Shown: in pieces, positions 19,931 to 27,789 of the stretch
How positions within the stretch are numbered: position 1 is the first letter of the stretch
Layout: the number at the start of each line of letters is the position of its first letter
Source: Ruania alba
GTDB lineage: Bacteria > Actinomycetota > Actinomycetes > Actinomycetales > Beutenbergiaceae
Length of the DNA stretch: 64,000 bases
Assembly: GCF_900105765.1 (NCBI RefSeq)
Contig: NZ_FNTX01000001.1
Coordinates: forward strand, 248,001-312,000
Direction of reading: 5' to 3'
Notes under the pieces: model-generated
The model's database searches: none
The model's input: only the letters and a program-made list of their open reading frames with translations
Told to the model about the DNA's origin: nothing
Translations under genes and position numbers: made by a program

Positions 19931-20358
19931 GTACCGCGAACACCGTCACCGCTGCCACTGAGGTCGGTAGCGAGTTGTACCGGACCACGGTCGCCGTGGA
20001 CCGCGCACGTCTGGTGCGTTACGCCGGTGCAAGCGGCGACTTCAACCCGATCCATTGGAACGACCGGTTCGCCACCGAGGTGGGGCTGCCCGGCGTGATC
20101 GCGCACGGCATGCTCACCATGGGGATCGCCTCGGCCACGCTCACGGACTGGCTCGGCGACCCGGGCGAGCTGGTCTCCTACGCGGTCCGGTTCACCCGCC
20201 CGGTGCCCGTCCCCGACCCGGGCGAGGCCCGGCTCGAGGTGGTGGCGACGCTCGGCGCTCTCGATACCGACGCCGGCACCGCCCGTGTGGACCTCGCCGT
20301 CACTCTGGACGGCACCGCCGTGCTCGGCAAGAGCCAGGCGCAGGTCCGCCTGCACTGA
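19927..20358 (+). CDS. HadB-like MaoC family dehydratase
   Basis: This 143-residue hot-dog protein carries the catalytic MaoC signature: GDFNPIHWNDRFATEVG followed by GVIAHGMLTMG, with the Asp/His pair of R-specific hydratases. It is translationally coupled (GTGA) to the HadA-like gene. In mycobacteria the equivalent pair acts in fatty acid elongation after rpmG; here a general 3-hydroxyacyl dehydratase role is inferred. A 64-base palindrome follows the stop. Confidence 0.9.
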   Translation: MSTANTVTAATEVGSELYRTTVAVDRARLVRYAGASGDFNPIHWNDRFATEVGLPGVIAHGMLTMGIASATLTDWLGDPGELVSYAVRFTRPVPVPDPGEARLEVVATLGALDTDAGTARVDLAVTLDGTAVLGKSQAQVRLH

Positions 20359-20396
20359 GACCACCACTCAGCCCGCCCGCGCCCTCAGACGCCCTC

Positions 20397-20460
20397 GCGC
20401 CGAACGCAATCTTGTGCGGCGTTCTCCGCGGAAAACGCCGCACAACATTGCGCTCGGCGC
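20397..20460. repeat. 64-bp near-perfect palindrome
   Basis: The two halves pair at 29 of 32 positions with no loop; the centre is CCGCGG at 20426-20431. It lies between the convergent hadB-like and lacI-type genes. It may act as a two-way terminator but is much longer than needed for that, so it may be a dispersed extragenic palindrome. Confidence 0.8.
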
Positions 20461-20501
20461 CGGGGGAGAGCCGGGGGAGAGCCGGGGGAGAGCTGGGAAG
20501 A
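20459..20501. repeat. 11-bp tandem repeat, about 3.9 copies
   Basis: Three exact copies of GCCGGGGGAGA (20459-20491) and a degenerate fourth (GCTGGGAAGA) lie directly after the palindrome and before the end of the lacI-type gene. Confidence 0.85.
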
Positions 20502-20511
20502 GCCCAGGCGG

Positions 20512-21555
20512 TCAGGTCGGCGCCGGCCCGGTGGTCGTGCCCACCCGCAGGTGGCACTCGAGCACCACGGGCCGAGGCTGCTCCCCGTCGGCGAGAGCGA
20601 CCGCCGTGCGCGCTGCCTGTTCGCCTTTCTCCTGCGCGGGCTGAACCACCGAGGTGAGGCGGTGCTCGCCCAACCAGGGAAGGTCCACCCCATCGAAGCC
20701 TGCGACGGAGACGTCCTCGGGAACGCGCAGGCCCCGCTCGTTCGCGGCGAGGAGCAACCCGGCAGCGATCAGGTCGCTGAATCCCACCAGGGCCGTGGGC
20801 CGGGGGGACCGGTCCAGCAGTGCATGTCCGGCGCGGATGCCCTCTTCCACCAGCGACCCTGTCGTGGACTCCACCGCCACCGGGTGGATGCCGGCCTCGG
20901 TGAGCCCCGCGAGCCGGTCCCCGATGTAGCGTGCCTGCGGCCGAGGCCCGGCGAGATTCACCGGTCCTGCCGTTCGGGCGCGGGTCCACGGCATGGTGGC
21001 CAGGGCAACGTGACGGTGCCCCAGGCCCACCAGGTGCCGGCCGAGGGCGGCCATGCCCTCCTTGTCCTGGACCCGCACCGAGACGGCGCCCGGCCCGGCC
21101 CGGTCGACCCAGACCATCGGCACGCCACGGCCGCGCAGGATCCGTGAGGTTTCCCGGCCGCTGGCGTGCAGCACCACGGCGGCGTCCATCGAGCCGTGCC
21201 TGATCAGGTGCTGGCCGCCGGCCAGCTCGTCGTCGGCCGCGGGGACCAGCAGCATGCCGCGAGCGGCGTCGCCCAGTGCACTGGCTACTCCGCCGAGCGT
21301 CTGCACCGCCACCGGGTCACGGAAGTTCACGCGGAGGTCCCGCCCGACGAGAACGCCGATGATCTTGCTCTGACCGCGTCGCAATGAGGCCGCCACAGGG
21401 TTCGGCCCGGCATAGCCGAGCGCGTTCGCTGCCGCGAGCACCCGGTCTCTGGTGGCACCGGAGATGGGGCCGGCACCGGAGAAGGCGAGGGACGCCGTCG
21501 AGAGCGAGACTCCCGCCGTGCGCGCGACGTCAGTCAACGTGGCGCGAGCACTCAC
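20512..21555 (-). CDS. LacI family transcriptional regulator
   Basis: The protein has an N-terminal helix-turn-helix (ATLTDVARTAGVSLSTASLAF) and hinge helix region, then a periplasmic-binding-protein-like effector domain, about 347 residues in all. GTG 21555 is chosen because AAAGGA lies 7 bases upstream and the DNA-binding domain starts immediately; a start at 21621 would add 22 unconserved residues. It is divergent from the MFS permease, which is its likely target. The effector, probably a sugar or nucleoside by family precedent, is unknown. Confidence 0.9.
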   Translation of the reverse strand: MSARATLTDVARTAGVSLSTASLAFSGAGPISGATRDRVLAAANALGYAGPNPVAASLRRGQSKIIGVLVGRDLRVNFRDPVAVQTLGGVASALGDAARGMLLVPAADDELAGGQHLIRHGSMDAAVVLHASGRETSRILRGRGVPMVWVDRAGPGAVSVRVQDKEGMAALGRHLVGLGHRHVALATMPWTRARTAGPVNLAGPRPQARYIGDRLAGLTEAGIHPVAVESTTGSLVEEGIRAGHALLDRSPRPTALVGFSDLIAAGLLLAANERGLRVPEDVSVAGFDGVDLPWLGEHRLTSVVQPAQEKGEQAARTAVALADGEQPRPVVLECHLRVGTTTGPAPT

Positions 21556-21575
21556 CCGGATCCTTTCGTCGCAGT

Positions 21576-21613
21576 TTGACCAGCCCTCGGCAGGTGCGCA
21601 CCATAGCCTAGGC
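21576..21613 (+). promoter_or_regulatory. candidate MFS promoter with LacI-type operators
   Basis: The divergent intergenic region holds TTGACC at 21576-21581 (a -35 match), the perfect palindrome GGTGCGCACC at 21593-21602 with the central CG favoured by LacI-family proteins, and a second palindrome GCCTAGGC at 21606-21613. No clear -10 element is seen. Confidence 0.35.
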
Positions 21614-21684
21614 CACCTCACATCCGCCGCTGCCCCGCGCGTTGGACCGGATGAGCCTCTTCATGACTACTGCCGAAAGCCTTC

Positions 21685-22938
21685 ATGCCTCCTCCTGCTG
21701 ACGCCCGTGCGCGCCGGGCTGCTGCCCTGGTCTTCGCCACGTTCACCCTGAACGGCTTCACCTTCGCGAACTGGCTCTCCCGCATCCCCACGATCCGGGA
21801 CGAGCTGCACCTGTCCGAGGGCCAGCTGGGTCTGATCATCCTGGTCGGGTCACTCGGCTCGCTGCTGGCGATGCCGCTGACCGGACGGGTGATCGGGCGG
21901 ATCGGCGCACGAGCCAGCGTGGCGATCGCGGCTGCTGTTGCCGCCGTCGGCCTGACGCTCGGCGTGACCGGTGTGGCCACGGGCGCGGTGTGGTTGCTGG
22001 TCTGTGGGCTGTTCGTGGCCACCATGGGGATCGGTGGCTGGGATGTCGCGATGAACTATGCCGGCACCGTCGTGGAGCGGGCGCTCGATCGCGCGATCAT
22101 GCCGTGGTTCCACGGCGGGTTCTCCATCGGCACCGTCTTCGGTGCCGGCGTCGGCGCACTGGTGATCCGCGCCGGGATCGGGGTACCGCTGCACGTGCTC
22201 ACCGTGATCGGCGTGGCACTGATCGCCGTGATCGTCTGTACCCGCGGATTCCTCCCGGATCGCGCCCCGGCGGCCGACTCACCCGAGGACCCCGACGGCG
22301 CCGCCCGCCGTGGCCCGGGCACCTCCTACCTGCGGGTCTGGTTCGAGCCGCGCACCCTGATGGTGGGGCTGGTGGTCCTTGCGGCCGCACTGACCGAGGG
22401 GGCTGCGAACGACTGGCTCGCGCTCGCCGTCGTGGACGGTTTCGGCGCTCCGAACGAGGTCGGTGCCGTCGGCCTGGCGATCTTCCTGGTCGGGATGACG
22501 GTGATGCGCTTCCTGGGCACCGCCCTGTTGAACCGGTTCGGCCGTGTCGCAGTGCTCCGGCTGTGCACGGCGCTGGCGATCATCGGGCTCGGCATGTTCG
22601 CCCTCGTCCCGTGGTTGCCGCTGGCCCTCGTCGGGGCAGTGCTGTGGGGGATGGGTGCTGCCCTGGGGTTCCCGGTCGGAATGAGCGCGGCCTCGGACGA
22701 CCCGGCCAAGGCTGCGGCACGACTGTCGGTGGTCTCCACCATCGGCTACGCCGCGTTCCTGATCGGGCCCGGGTTCATCGGACTCCTGGCCGACTCGATC
22801 GGAACCAGGAATGCCCTCCTGGCCATCATGGTGCCGTTGATCGTCGGACTGCTGGTGATCCCCGCGGCACGTCCGCTCCCGGAACACGACGATCACGACG
22901 CCGCCGATCAGCCCAGTCCGGCCGATGAATCTCGCTGA
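21685..22938 (+). CDS. MFS family transporter
   Basis: This 417-residue protein has about twelve hydrophobic segments and the N-terminal pattern FANWLSRIPTIRDELHLSEGQLG, similar to YbjJ-type major facilitator permeases. It has a charged central loop (residues about 193-212) between the two six-helix halves. The substrate cannot be read from the sequence. It is divergent from the lacI-type gene and ends 46 bases before murB. Confidence 0.87.
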   Translation: MPPPADARARRAAALVFATFTLNGFTFANWLSRIPTIRDELHLSEGQLGLIILVGSLGSLLAMPLTGRVIGRIGARASVAIAAAVAAVGLTLGVTGVATGAVWLLVCGLFVATMGIGGWDVAMNYAGTVVERALDRAIMPWFHGGFSIGTVFGAGVGALVIRAGIGVPLHVLTVIGVALIAVIVCTRGFLPDRAPAADSPEDPDGAARRGPGTSYLRVWFEPRTLMVGLVVLAAALTEGAANDWLALAVVDGFGAPNEVGAVGLAIFLVGMTVMRFLGTALLNRFGRVAVLRLCTALAIIGLGMFALVPWLPLALVGAVLWGMGAALGFPVGMSAASDDPAKAAARLSVVSTIGYAAFLIGPGFIGLLADSIGTRNALLAIMVPLIVGLLVIPAARPLPEHDDHDAADQPSPADESR

Positions 22939-22970
22939 CACCTCCGGCGCGCAGGACGCAGAAGCCTGCG

Positions 22971-22976
22971 TAGAGT
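22971..22976 (+). promoter_or_regulatory. candidate -10 element for leaderless murB
   Basis: TAGAGT matches the -10 consensus and ends 8 bases before the murB ATG at 22985, the spacing expected for a leaderless transcript. There is no ribosome-binding site in front of that ATG. Confidence 0.5.
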
Positions 22977-22984
22977 GGTCGCTC

Positions 22985-24079
22985 ATGACCCCCCAGCCCC
23001 CGACCACCGGAACCGCGCTGCCGCGGCTGGCGGACCTGACCACGTTCCGCGTCGGGGGTCCGGCTGCCCAGTTCGTGGACGCTGCATCTGAGGAGGAGCT
23101 CGTCCAGACCATCGCAGCAGCTGATCGTGCCGGCGAACCGCTGCTCGTGCTCGGCGGCGGCTCCAACATGCTCGTCGCCGACGAGGGCTTCGCGGGTGTC
23201 GTCGTACGAGACGCCCGCCGCGGCATCACCGTCGAGAGCCAGGACAGCTGCGGCGGGGCCGCCGTCCGGGTCACGGCTGGCCAGCCCTGGGACGACGTCG
23301 TGCTCCGAGCGGTCGCCGAAGGCTGGCGCGGGATCGAGGCGCTCTCCGGCATCCCGGGGTCGACCGGCGCCACCCCGGTGCAGAACGTCGGCGCCTACGG
23401 GCAGGAGGTCGCCGAGGTGATCTCCACGGTGCGTACCTGGGACCGGGCTGCCGGGAAAGTCCGGACGCTGGCCCGCTCCGAACTCGGCTTCGGCTACCGC
23501 AGCTCCGTGCTCAAGGACTCCTTCGGCGACGATGGCACTGGCACGTCCTGGCGCCCCACGCCCCGCTATGTGGTCCTCGATGTCGGGTTCCAATTCGCGC
23601 TGGCCGACACCAGCGCACCCGTGCGCTACCCGGAACTGGCCTCGGCGCTCGGCGTCTCCTTGGGTGAACGTGCCGCGTCAGCCGAGGTGCGTGACGCCGT
23701 CCTGAGCTTGCGGCAGGGAAAGGGCATGGTGCTCGACGAGGCCGACCACGACACCTGGAGTGCCGGTTCGTTCTTCACCAACCCGGTGCTCAGCGCCGAC
23801 CGGGCGGCTCGCCTACCCGCCGATGCCCCACGCTTCCCGGCGGGGGAGCAGGTGAAGACCAGTGCCGCCTGGCTGATCTCCCGGGCCGGCTTCGCCAAGG
23901 GGTACGGGTCGCCCGGACCCGCGGCACTCTCGACCAAGCACGTCCTTGCCCTGACCAACACCGGCGGTGCCACGGCCGCCGAGCTGCTCGCACTCGCCCG
24001 AGAGGTCCGTGACGGCGTCCGGAACAGGTTCGACATCGTGCTTGCTCCCGAGCCGGTGCTGGTGGGCACGAGCCTGTAG
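22985..24079 (+). CDS. murB: UDP-N-acetylmuramate dehydrogenase (MurB)
   Basis: MurB is the FAD enzyme that reduces UDP-GlcNAc-enolpyruvate to UDP-MurNAc in peptidoglycan synthesis. The 364-residue product has TTFRVGGPAAQF at the start, LVLGGGSNMLVADEG, GIPGSTGATPVQNVGAYGQEV, GFGYRSSVLK with the catalytic serine region, and the C-terminal LAPEPVLVG glutamate. ATG 22985 sits just downstream of a -10 element; ATG 22925 would overlap the MFS gene. In related genomes murB commonly follows the hadAB-like pair. Confidence 0.94.
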   Translation: MTPQPPTTGTALPRLADLTTFRVGGPAAQFVDAASEEELVQTIAAADRAGEPLLVLGGGSNMLVADEGFAGVVVRDARRGITVESQDSCGGAAVRVTAGQPWDDVVLRAVAEGWRGIEALSGIPGSTGATPVQNVGAYGQEVAEVISTVRTWDRAAGKVRTLARSELGFGYRSSVLKDSFGDDGTGTSWRPTPRYVVLDVGFQFALADTSAPVRYPELASALGVSLGERAASAEVRDAVLSLRQGKGMVLDEADHDTWSAGSFFTNPVLSADRAARLPADAPRFPAGEQVKTSAAWLISRAGFAKGYGSPGPAALSTKHVLALTNTGGATAAELLALAREVRDGVRNRFDIVLAPEPVLVGTSL

Positions 24080-24094
24080 CGACCGCCGAGCGCG

Positions 24095-25150
24095 CTACGC
24101 CGCGAGCCAGGCGTCCACGTCGGCGAGCATCGCCGTCCGGGAGGTCTGGCTTGCACGGCTGGCGCGGATCGACCCGCGGGCCAACTCGGCGAGCTCGGCA
24201 TCGGTCAGGCCGTGCACGTGCCGGGCGGTCTCGTACTGGGCGAGCAGCCGCGACCCGAACAGCAGCGGGTCGTCAGCGCCGAGGGCGATGTTCGCCCCCG
24301 CGGTGAGCAGCCGCCGTAGTGGGACCTGCTCCGCCGTCGAGAACACTCCGAGGGAGACGTTCGACGCCGGGCATACCTCGAGTCCTATCCCGTCGGCGAC
24401 GATCCGGTCCAGCAGTGCCGGGTCCTCGGCGGCACGGACGCCGTGCCCAAGCCGGTCCGGGTGCAGGTGGGCGACCACCTCGGCCACGTGATCCGGTCCG
24501 AGCAACTCCCCACCGTGTGGGGCGAGCAGCAGCCCGGCACGGGCGGCGATCCGGAACGCCGGGCCGAACTCCGAGGTGGTCCCGCGGCGTTCATCGTTGC
24601 TCAGACCGAAACCGATCACCTCTCCCGGTCCGTCACCGGCGTGCCGGACGGCGAGGCGCGCCAGGGTGCGTGCGTCCAGTGGATGCCGGGTGCGCGAGGA
24701 AGCCACGATGACGCCGATCTCGACGCCTGTGATCGCGCTCGCCTCCCGTGCGGCATCGGTGACGATCTCCAATGCCGGGGTGATGCCGCCGACGAATGGC
24801 GCGTAGGAGGTCGGGTCCACCTGGATCTCCAGGCGGCGAGAACCCTCGTCGGCATCGGCCCGGGCGGCCTCGTGCACGAGCCGGCGCATCGCTGCCTCGG
24901 ACCGCACCACCGCGCGAGCCGCGTCGTACATCCGTTGGAACCGGAACCAGCCCCGTTCATTCGCAGGTAGACGCAGCGCATCGGCGGCGACGGCCTCCCG
25001 GAGCGTCTCCGGGAGCTGCACCCCGGCCTCGGTGGCGAGATCGCTCAGGGTGTGGGCGTTCATCGACCCGGTGAAATGCAGGTGCAGGTGCGCCTTCGGG
25101 AGCGCTCGCAGGTCACGTGCCACTGTGCCACTGTATGAGAGTTCTCTCAT
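24095..25150 (-). CDS. add: adenosine deaminase family protein
   Basis: This enzyme deaminates adenosine or a related purine nucleoside. The 351-residue product has the zinc-binding HLHLHFTGSM at residues 18-27, HGGE near residue 205, GHGV and CPASNVSLGVF, and the catalytic ADDP near residue 295. The ATG at 25150 has GAGAGGA upstream; the alternative GTG at 25123 has no ribosome-binding site. It converges on murB with 15 bases between and is divergent from the phosphotransferase gene. The start codon lies inside an inverted repeat shared with another promoter nearby. Confidence 0.88.
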   Translation of the reverse strand: MRELSYSGTVARDLRALPKAHLHLHFTGSMNAHTLSDLATEAGVQLPETLREAVAADALRLPANERGWFRFQRMYDAARAVVRSEAAMRRLVHEAARADADEGSRRLEIQVDPTSYAPFVGGITPALEIVTDAAREASAITGVEIGVIVASSRTRHPLDARTLARLAVRHAGDGPGEVIGFGLSNDERRGTTSEFGPAFRIAARAGLLLAPHGGELLGPDHVAEVVAHLHPDRLGHGVRAAEDPALLDRIVADGIGLEVCPASNVSLGVFSTAEQVPLRRLLTAGANIALGADDPLLFGSRLLAQYETARHVHGLTDAELAELARGSIRASRASQTSRTAMLADVDAWLAA

Positions 25151-25161
25151 GTTCCTCTCAC
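25135..25161. promoter_or_regulatory. inverted repeat ATGAGAG-TT-CTCTCAT plus CTCTCAC half-site
   Basis: A perfect 16-base inverted repeat (25135-25150) overlaps the start of the adenosine deaminase gene. A further half-site, CTCTCAC at 25155-25161, repeats the right arm in direct orientation 11 bases on. The same 7-base arms with a 2-base gap recur at 26904-26919. Confidence 0.6.
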
Positions 25162-25186
25162 CAAGCACCCATGCAACGTCGATGGG

Positions 25187-26419
25187 ATGACAACCGTGAC
25201 CACGCTTGTGCCCGATGACCTGACCCTGCTCGCCGGGGCGGACGCGGACGACCTGGTGCGGGCCGCCATCGGTACGGACCAGGCGCCGGCCGACCTCGCC
25301 GTCGAGGTCGATGCCGTGCACCACCGGCCCGGGATCGGTGTGAGCGCGGTCTACTCGGTCGGCTACCGGACGCAGGGGCACACAGTCCGGGAGCACTTCG
25401 TGGCGAGCACGGCCACCGTCCCGGACGCCCCCTCCGTGGCGGTTCTCGACAACGGCGCTCACCAGGTGCGGGTGTGGCGCCGTCCGGACGACCCTGCCCT
25501 CCCCGGCCTGCGCGCTGCACTGGACCCCGTGGAGGTCAGTCGCTGGCTGCGAGACCTGGACGCCGGTGTGGCAGGGGAAGCCTCGGGCGTGCGGGTGCAG
25601 CTGCTCGGATACCGGCCCACGCGGCGTGCCGTGATCCGTGCTGAGAATGGCGTGACGTCGGCATCCGCTTTTCTCAAGGTCCTTCCACCGAACCGTTCCG
25701 CCCGCTTGATCCGGCGCCACCAGGTGCTCGACGACGCAGGGGTGCCTGCCCCGCGAGTGCTCGGAGAGCCAGTGCCAGGGGTGGTGGTCCTCGCGGCGAT
25801 GACCGGTGTGCCACTGGCTGAAGCGATCGCCGGAGCCTCCGAGCGCCCGAGCGACCTGCCTGACCCGCAGGAACTGGTCACCTGGCTCGACGGGCTGCCG
25901 GAGACCGTGCTGTCCCTGCCGAAACGTGCCTCGTGGGTGGACCGGATCGACTTCCACGCCGAGGCAGCACGGGCTGCCCAGCCGGCGTCGGCCTCCCTGA
26001 TCACCGAACTCGAGCGCGGGGTCCATGCGATCCTCGCTAGCCGGTCCGCCCCGGACACCGTGCCCACGCACGGCGACTTCTACGAAGCCAACGTGTTCAC
26101 CACCCGCGGCCGGGTCTGCGGAGCGATCGACCTGGACTCTCTCGGCCCCGGTGCCCGGGAGGACGATCTGGCGACGATGTTGGGACACCTGAGTGTCCTG
26201 CCGACCCTCGCGCCCACGCGGTACCCGCACGTGGCCGAGCTCACCGAGGCCTGGTTTGCGTCGTTCGCCCGACGGGTCGATCCGGCGGTCTTGGCAGCGC
26301 GAGCGGCGGCCGTGGTCCTCTCCCTCGTGGCCGGGACCAATGTCGAGCTGGGACGAGCCCGGCTCGAGGTGGCGGGACGTTGGCTGGCGCGCGCACAGGA
26401 CGAGCGGGGGAGCGCATGA
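25187..26419 (+). CDS. APH-family phosphotransferase
   Basis: This 410-residue cytoplasmic protein has the aminoglycoside phosphotransferase / small-molecule kinase fold. The catalytic loop is THGDFYEANVF (D297, N302) and the metal-binding motif is GAIDLDSLGPG (D315/D317). The N-terminal 130 residues resemble a divergent nucleotide-binding lobe. The substrate is unknown; the family covers antibiotics, choline, sugars and amino sugars. It overlaps the following small exported protein gene by 4 bases and is divergent from adenosine deaminase across a palindromic operator-like site. Confidence 0.78.
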   Translation: MTTVTTLVPDDLTLLAGADADDLVRAAIGTDQAPADLAVEVDAVHHRPGIGVSAVYSVGYRTQGHTVREHFVASTATVPDAPSVAVLDNGAHQVRVWRRPDDPALPGLRAALDPVEVSRWLRDLDAGVAGEASGVRVQLLGYRPTRRAVIRAENGVTSASAFLKVLPPNRSARLIRRHQVLDDAGVPAPRVLGEPVPGVVVLAAMTGVPLAEAIAGASERPSDLPDPQELVTWLDGLPETVLSLPKRASWVDRIDFHAEAARAAQPASASLITELERGVHAILASRSAPDTVPTHGDFYEANVFTTRGRVCGAIDLDSLGPGAREDDLATMLGHLSVLPTLAPTRYPHVAELTEAWFASFARRVDPAVLAARAAAVVLSLVAGTNVELGRARLEVAGRWLARAQDERGSA

Positions 26420-26904
26420 GTAGAAGCAGTGCATGGATGGCCACCGGCGTGCTCGGCGTGGCGGGAGTGGTGGGCGCGGTGCTCGTGACCGGCCCTGGCG
26501 CGACCGCCGACGAGGCAGGAGCAGCGATCGTGGTCGCCGGCCCGATCGGCGATCCGCGAGCGGGGGAGGAGCGCGAGGTCTCGGACGCGAGCACCTCGGA
26601 TGCTGGCGGGGACAGCACGGTACGCACCGCGGTGTCGGCGGCCGAGGCGCCGGACGCGAGCGAGACCTCGGGGACGGAATCCACCAGCAGCTCCGGATCC
26701 TCCGGTGCGAGCTCGTCGGGGTCCGGGCAGTCGGGCACCTCGACCTCCTCGTCGGGGGCCAGTCACTCCCCGGAGCGCGTGCCGCTCGTCCCCGCCGTGA
26801 GCGCCGACAGCCCGGCCATGGCTGACAGCCCGGCGGATCAGGCCAGTGCGGACAGCCCGGACAGCCCGGACAGCCCGCCTTCGGCGGAGTCTGCGGACGA
26901 TTGA
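26416..26904 (+). CDS. small exported Ser/Ala/Asp/Pro-rich protein, copy 1
   Basis: This 162-residue protein starts MSRSSAWMATGVLGVAG and has one N-terminal hydrophobic segment (about residues 7-30) that may be a signal peptide or anchor. The rest is low complexity, first Ser/Gly-rich, then a tail of SADSP and PDSPDSP units ending in an acidic SADD. The start AW(M/I)ATG(V/A)LGV and the acidic tail are shared with the gene at 27010, so the two are paralogues. It overlaps the phosphotransferase gene by 4 bases. Function unknown; an extracytoplasmic, disordered tail is inferred. Confidence 0.7.
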   Translation: MSRSSAWMATGVLGVAGVVGAVLVTGPGATADEAGAAIVVAGPIGDPRAGEEREVSDASTSDAGGDSTVRTAVSAAEAPDASETSGTESTSSSGSSGASSSGSGQSGTSTSSSGASHSPERVPLVPAVSADSPAMADSPADQASADSPDSPDSPPSAESADD

Positions 26905-26941
26905 TGAGAGCCCTCTCATTGCCCCCTCCCTCGGCTCTCAT
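26904..26941. promoter_or_regulatory. inverted repeat ATGAGAG-CC-CTCTCAT plus CTCTCAT half-site
   Basis: A perfect 7-base inverted repeat with 2-base gap occupies 26904-26919, identical in its arms to the one at 25135. Another CTCTCAT lies at 26935-26941, exactly 22 bases (two helical turns) after the first. The site precedes the second small exported protein gene. Confidence 0.6.
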
Positions 26942-27009
26942 GTGCAGCGCCCACTATCGATATCACCATCACCTCGTCCCGGTTCGGGGCATGATCACAA
27001 GGAGACACG

Positions 27010-27507
27010 ATGAACACTCGCAACGCATGGATCGCTACCGGAGCACTCGGTGTGGTCGCGGTCGCCGCTGGTGCGGTTGCCGCCGCTGCTGACCCGGGCG
27101 ACAACTTCGACCAGTCGGCCGTCCAGGTGGCTGGACTGCCGGAGGCCGCCAAGGCGTCCGTGGCGTCCGAGGCAGTGACGGCGAACCCTGCTGCCGTGGC
27201 CACGCAGAGTGCGGTGTCCTCGGTGACCGCGACATCGGCGACCACGCCGGCGAGTGCGCAGACGCCTGCCAGCCCGGTCAGTGCGCCGAGCCCGGTCAGC
27301 GCGCAGACGCCGGCGAGTGCGCCGAGCCCGGCCAGTGCACCGAGCCCGGTCAGTGCGCCGAGCCCGGCCAGCCCGGCCAGTGCGCCGAGCCCGGCCAGTG
27401 CGCCGAGCCCGGCCAGCCCGGCGAGTGCGCCGAGCCCGGCCAGCCCGGCATCGGCGGACAGCCCGGCATCCGCGGACAGCGCGCCCTCGGCTGACTCCGG
27501 GGACTGA
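27010..27507 (+). CDS. small exported Ala/Pro/Ser-repeat protein, copy 2
   Basis: This 165-residue protein starts MNTRNAWIATGALGVVAVA and has an N-terminal hydrophobic segment followed by a possible cleavage site after AAAA. From about residue 77 it is built of SAPSPAS / SAPSPVS / SPASPAS units and ends SADSPASADSAPSADSGD. AGGAGACACG lies just before the ATG. It is a paralogue of the gene at 26416. A disordered wall-spanning or surface segment is inferred; no known domain is recognised. Confidence 0.75.
   Translation: MNTRNAWIATGALGVVAVAAGAVAAAADPGDNFDQSAVQVAGLPEAAKASVASEAVTANPAAVATQSAVSSVTATSATTPASAQTPASPVSAPSPVSAQTPASAPSPASAPSPVSAPSPASPASAPSPASAPSPASPASAPSPASPASADSPASADSAPSADSGD
27270..27460 (+). 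repeat. imperfect coding repeats (Ser-Ala-Pro-Ser-Pro units)
   Basis: DNA units close to AGTGCGCCGAGCCCGGCC recur in tandem within the second small exported protein gene, with 9- and 12-base variants. All are in frame and encode SAPSP and SPAS motifs, so this is a protein repeat region prone to length change. Confidence 0.8.
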
Positions 27508-27531
27508 TCAGGATGCGGACCGCCGGTCCGG

Positions 27532-27789
27532 TCAGGCTCCGCGCCGGGACCGTGCCGGCAGTCCGATGATCAGGGTGGTGCCCACCACCAGGTGAAGCGC
27601 CACCACGACCACGGAGGCTGCGCCGTCGGCAGCCGTGATCGTCCACACCGTGTCCGCGCGCCGGGTGAGGTGTTCCAGCATGGCGCCGGCAGCCCAGCCG
27701 AGCAACGCTGAGACCAGTCCGGCCACGAGCACCGCCCCGATTGCCATGGTCATCTCGGGTATGTACGGCCCCGCCGGGCCGGGCGACAA
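27532..27789 (-). CDS. possible small membrane protein
   Basis: An 85-codon frame from a TTG (73 codons from ATG at 27753) encodes two likely membrane helices: MAIGAVLVAGLVSALLGWAAGA and ASVVVVALHLVVGTTLIIGL, separated by a charged loop. It converges on the small exported protein gene with 24 bases between. No family is recognised and neither start has a strong ribosome-binding site, so this may not be a real gene. Confidence 0.45.
   Translation of the reverse strand: MSPGPAGPYIPEMTMAIGAVLVAGLVSALLGWAAGAMLEHLTRRADTVWTITAADGAASVVVVALHLVVGTTLIIGLPARSRRGA

Noticed and set aside
25151-26941. N-terminal extension of the adenosine deaminase frame by almost 600 codons
   Set aside because: The extension is antisense to the phosphotransferase gene. 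The enzyme domain and a ribosome-binding site mark the start at 25150.
27270-27460. Regular repeats resembling a CRISPR array
   Set aside because: The repeats are short, directly abutting, in frame and encode Pro/Ser/Ala units; there are no unique spacers or cas genes.
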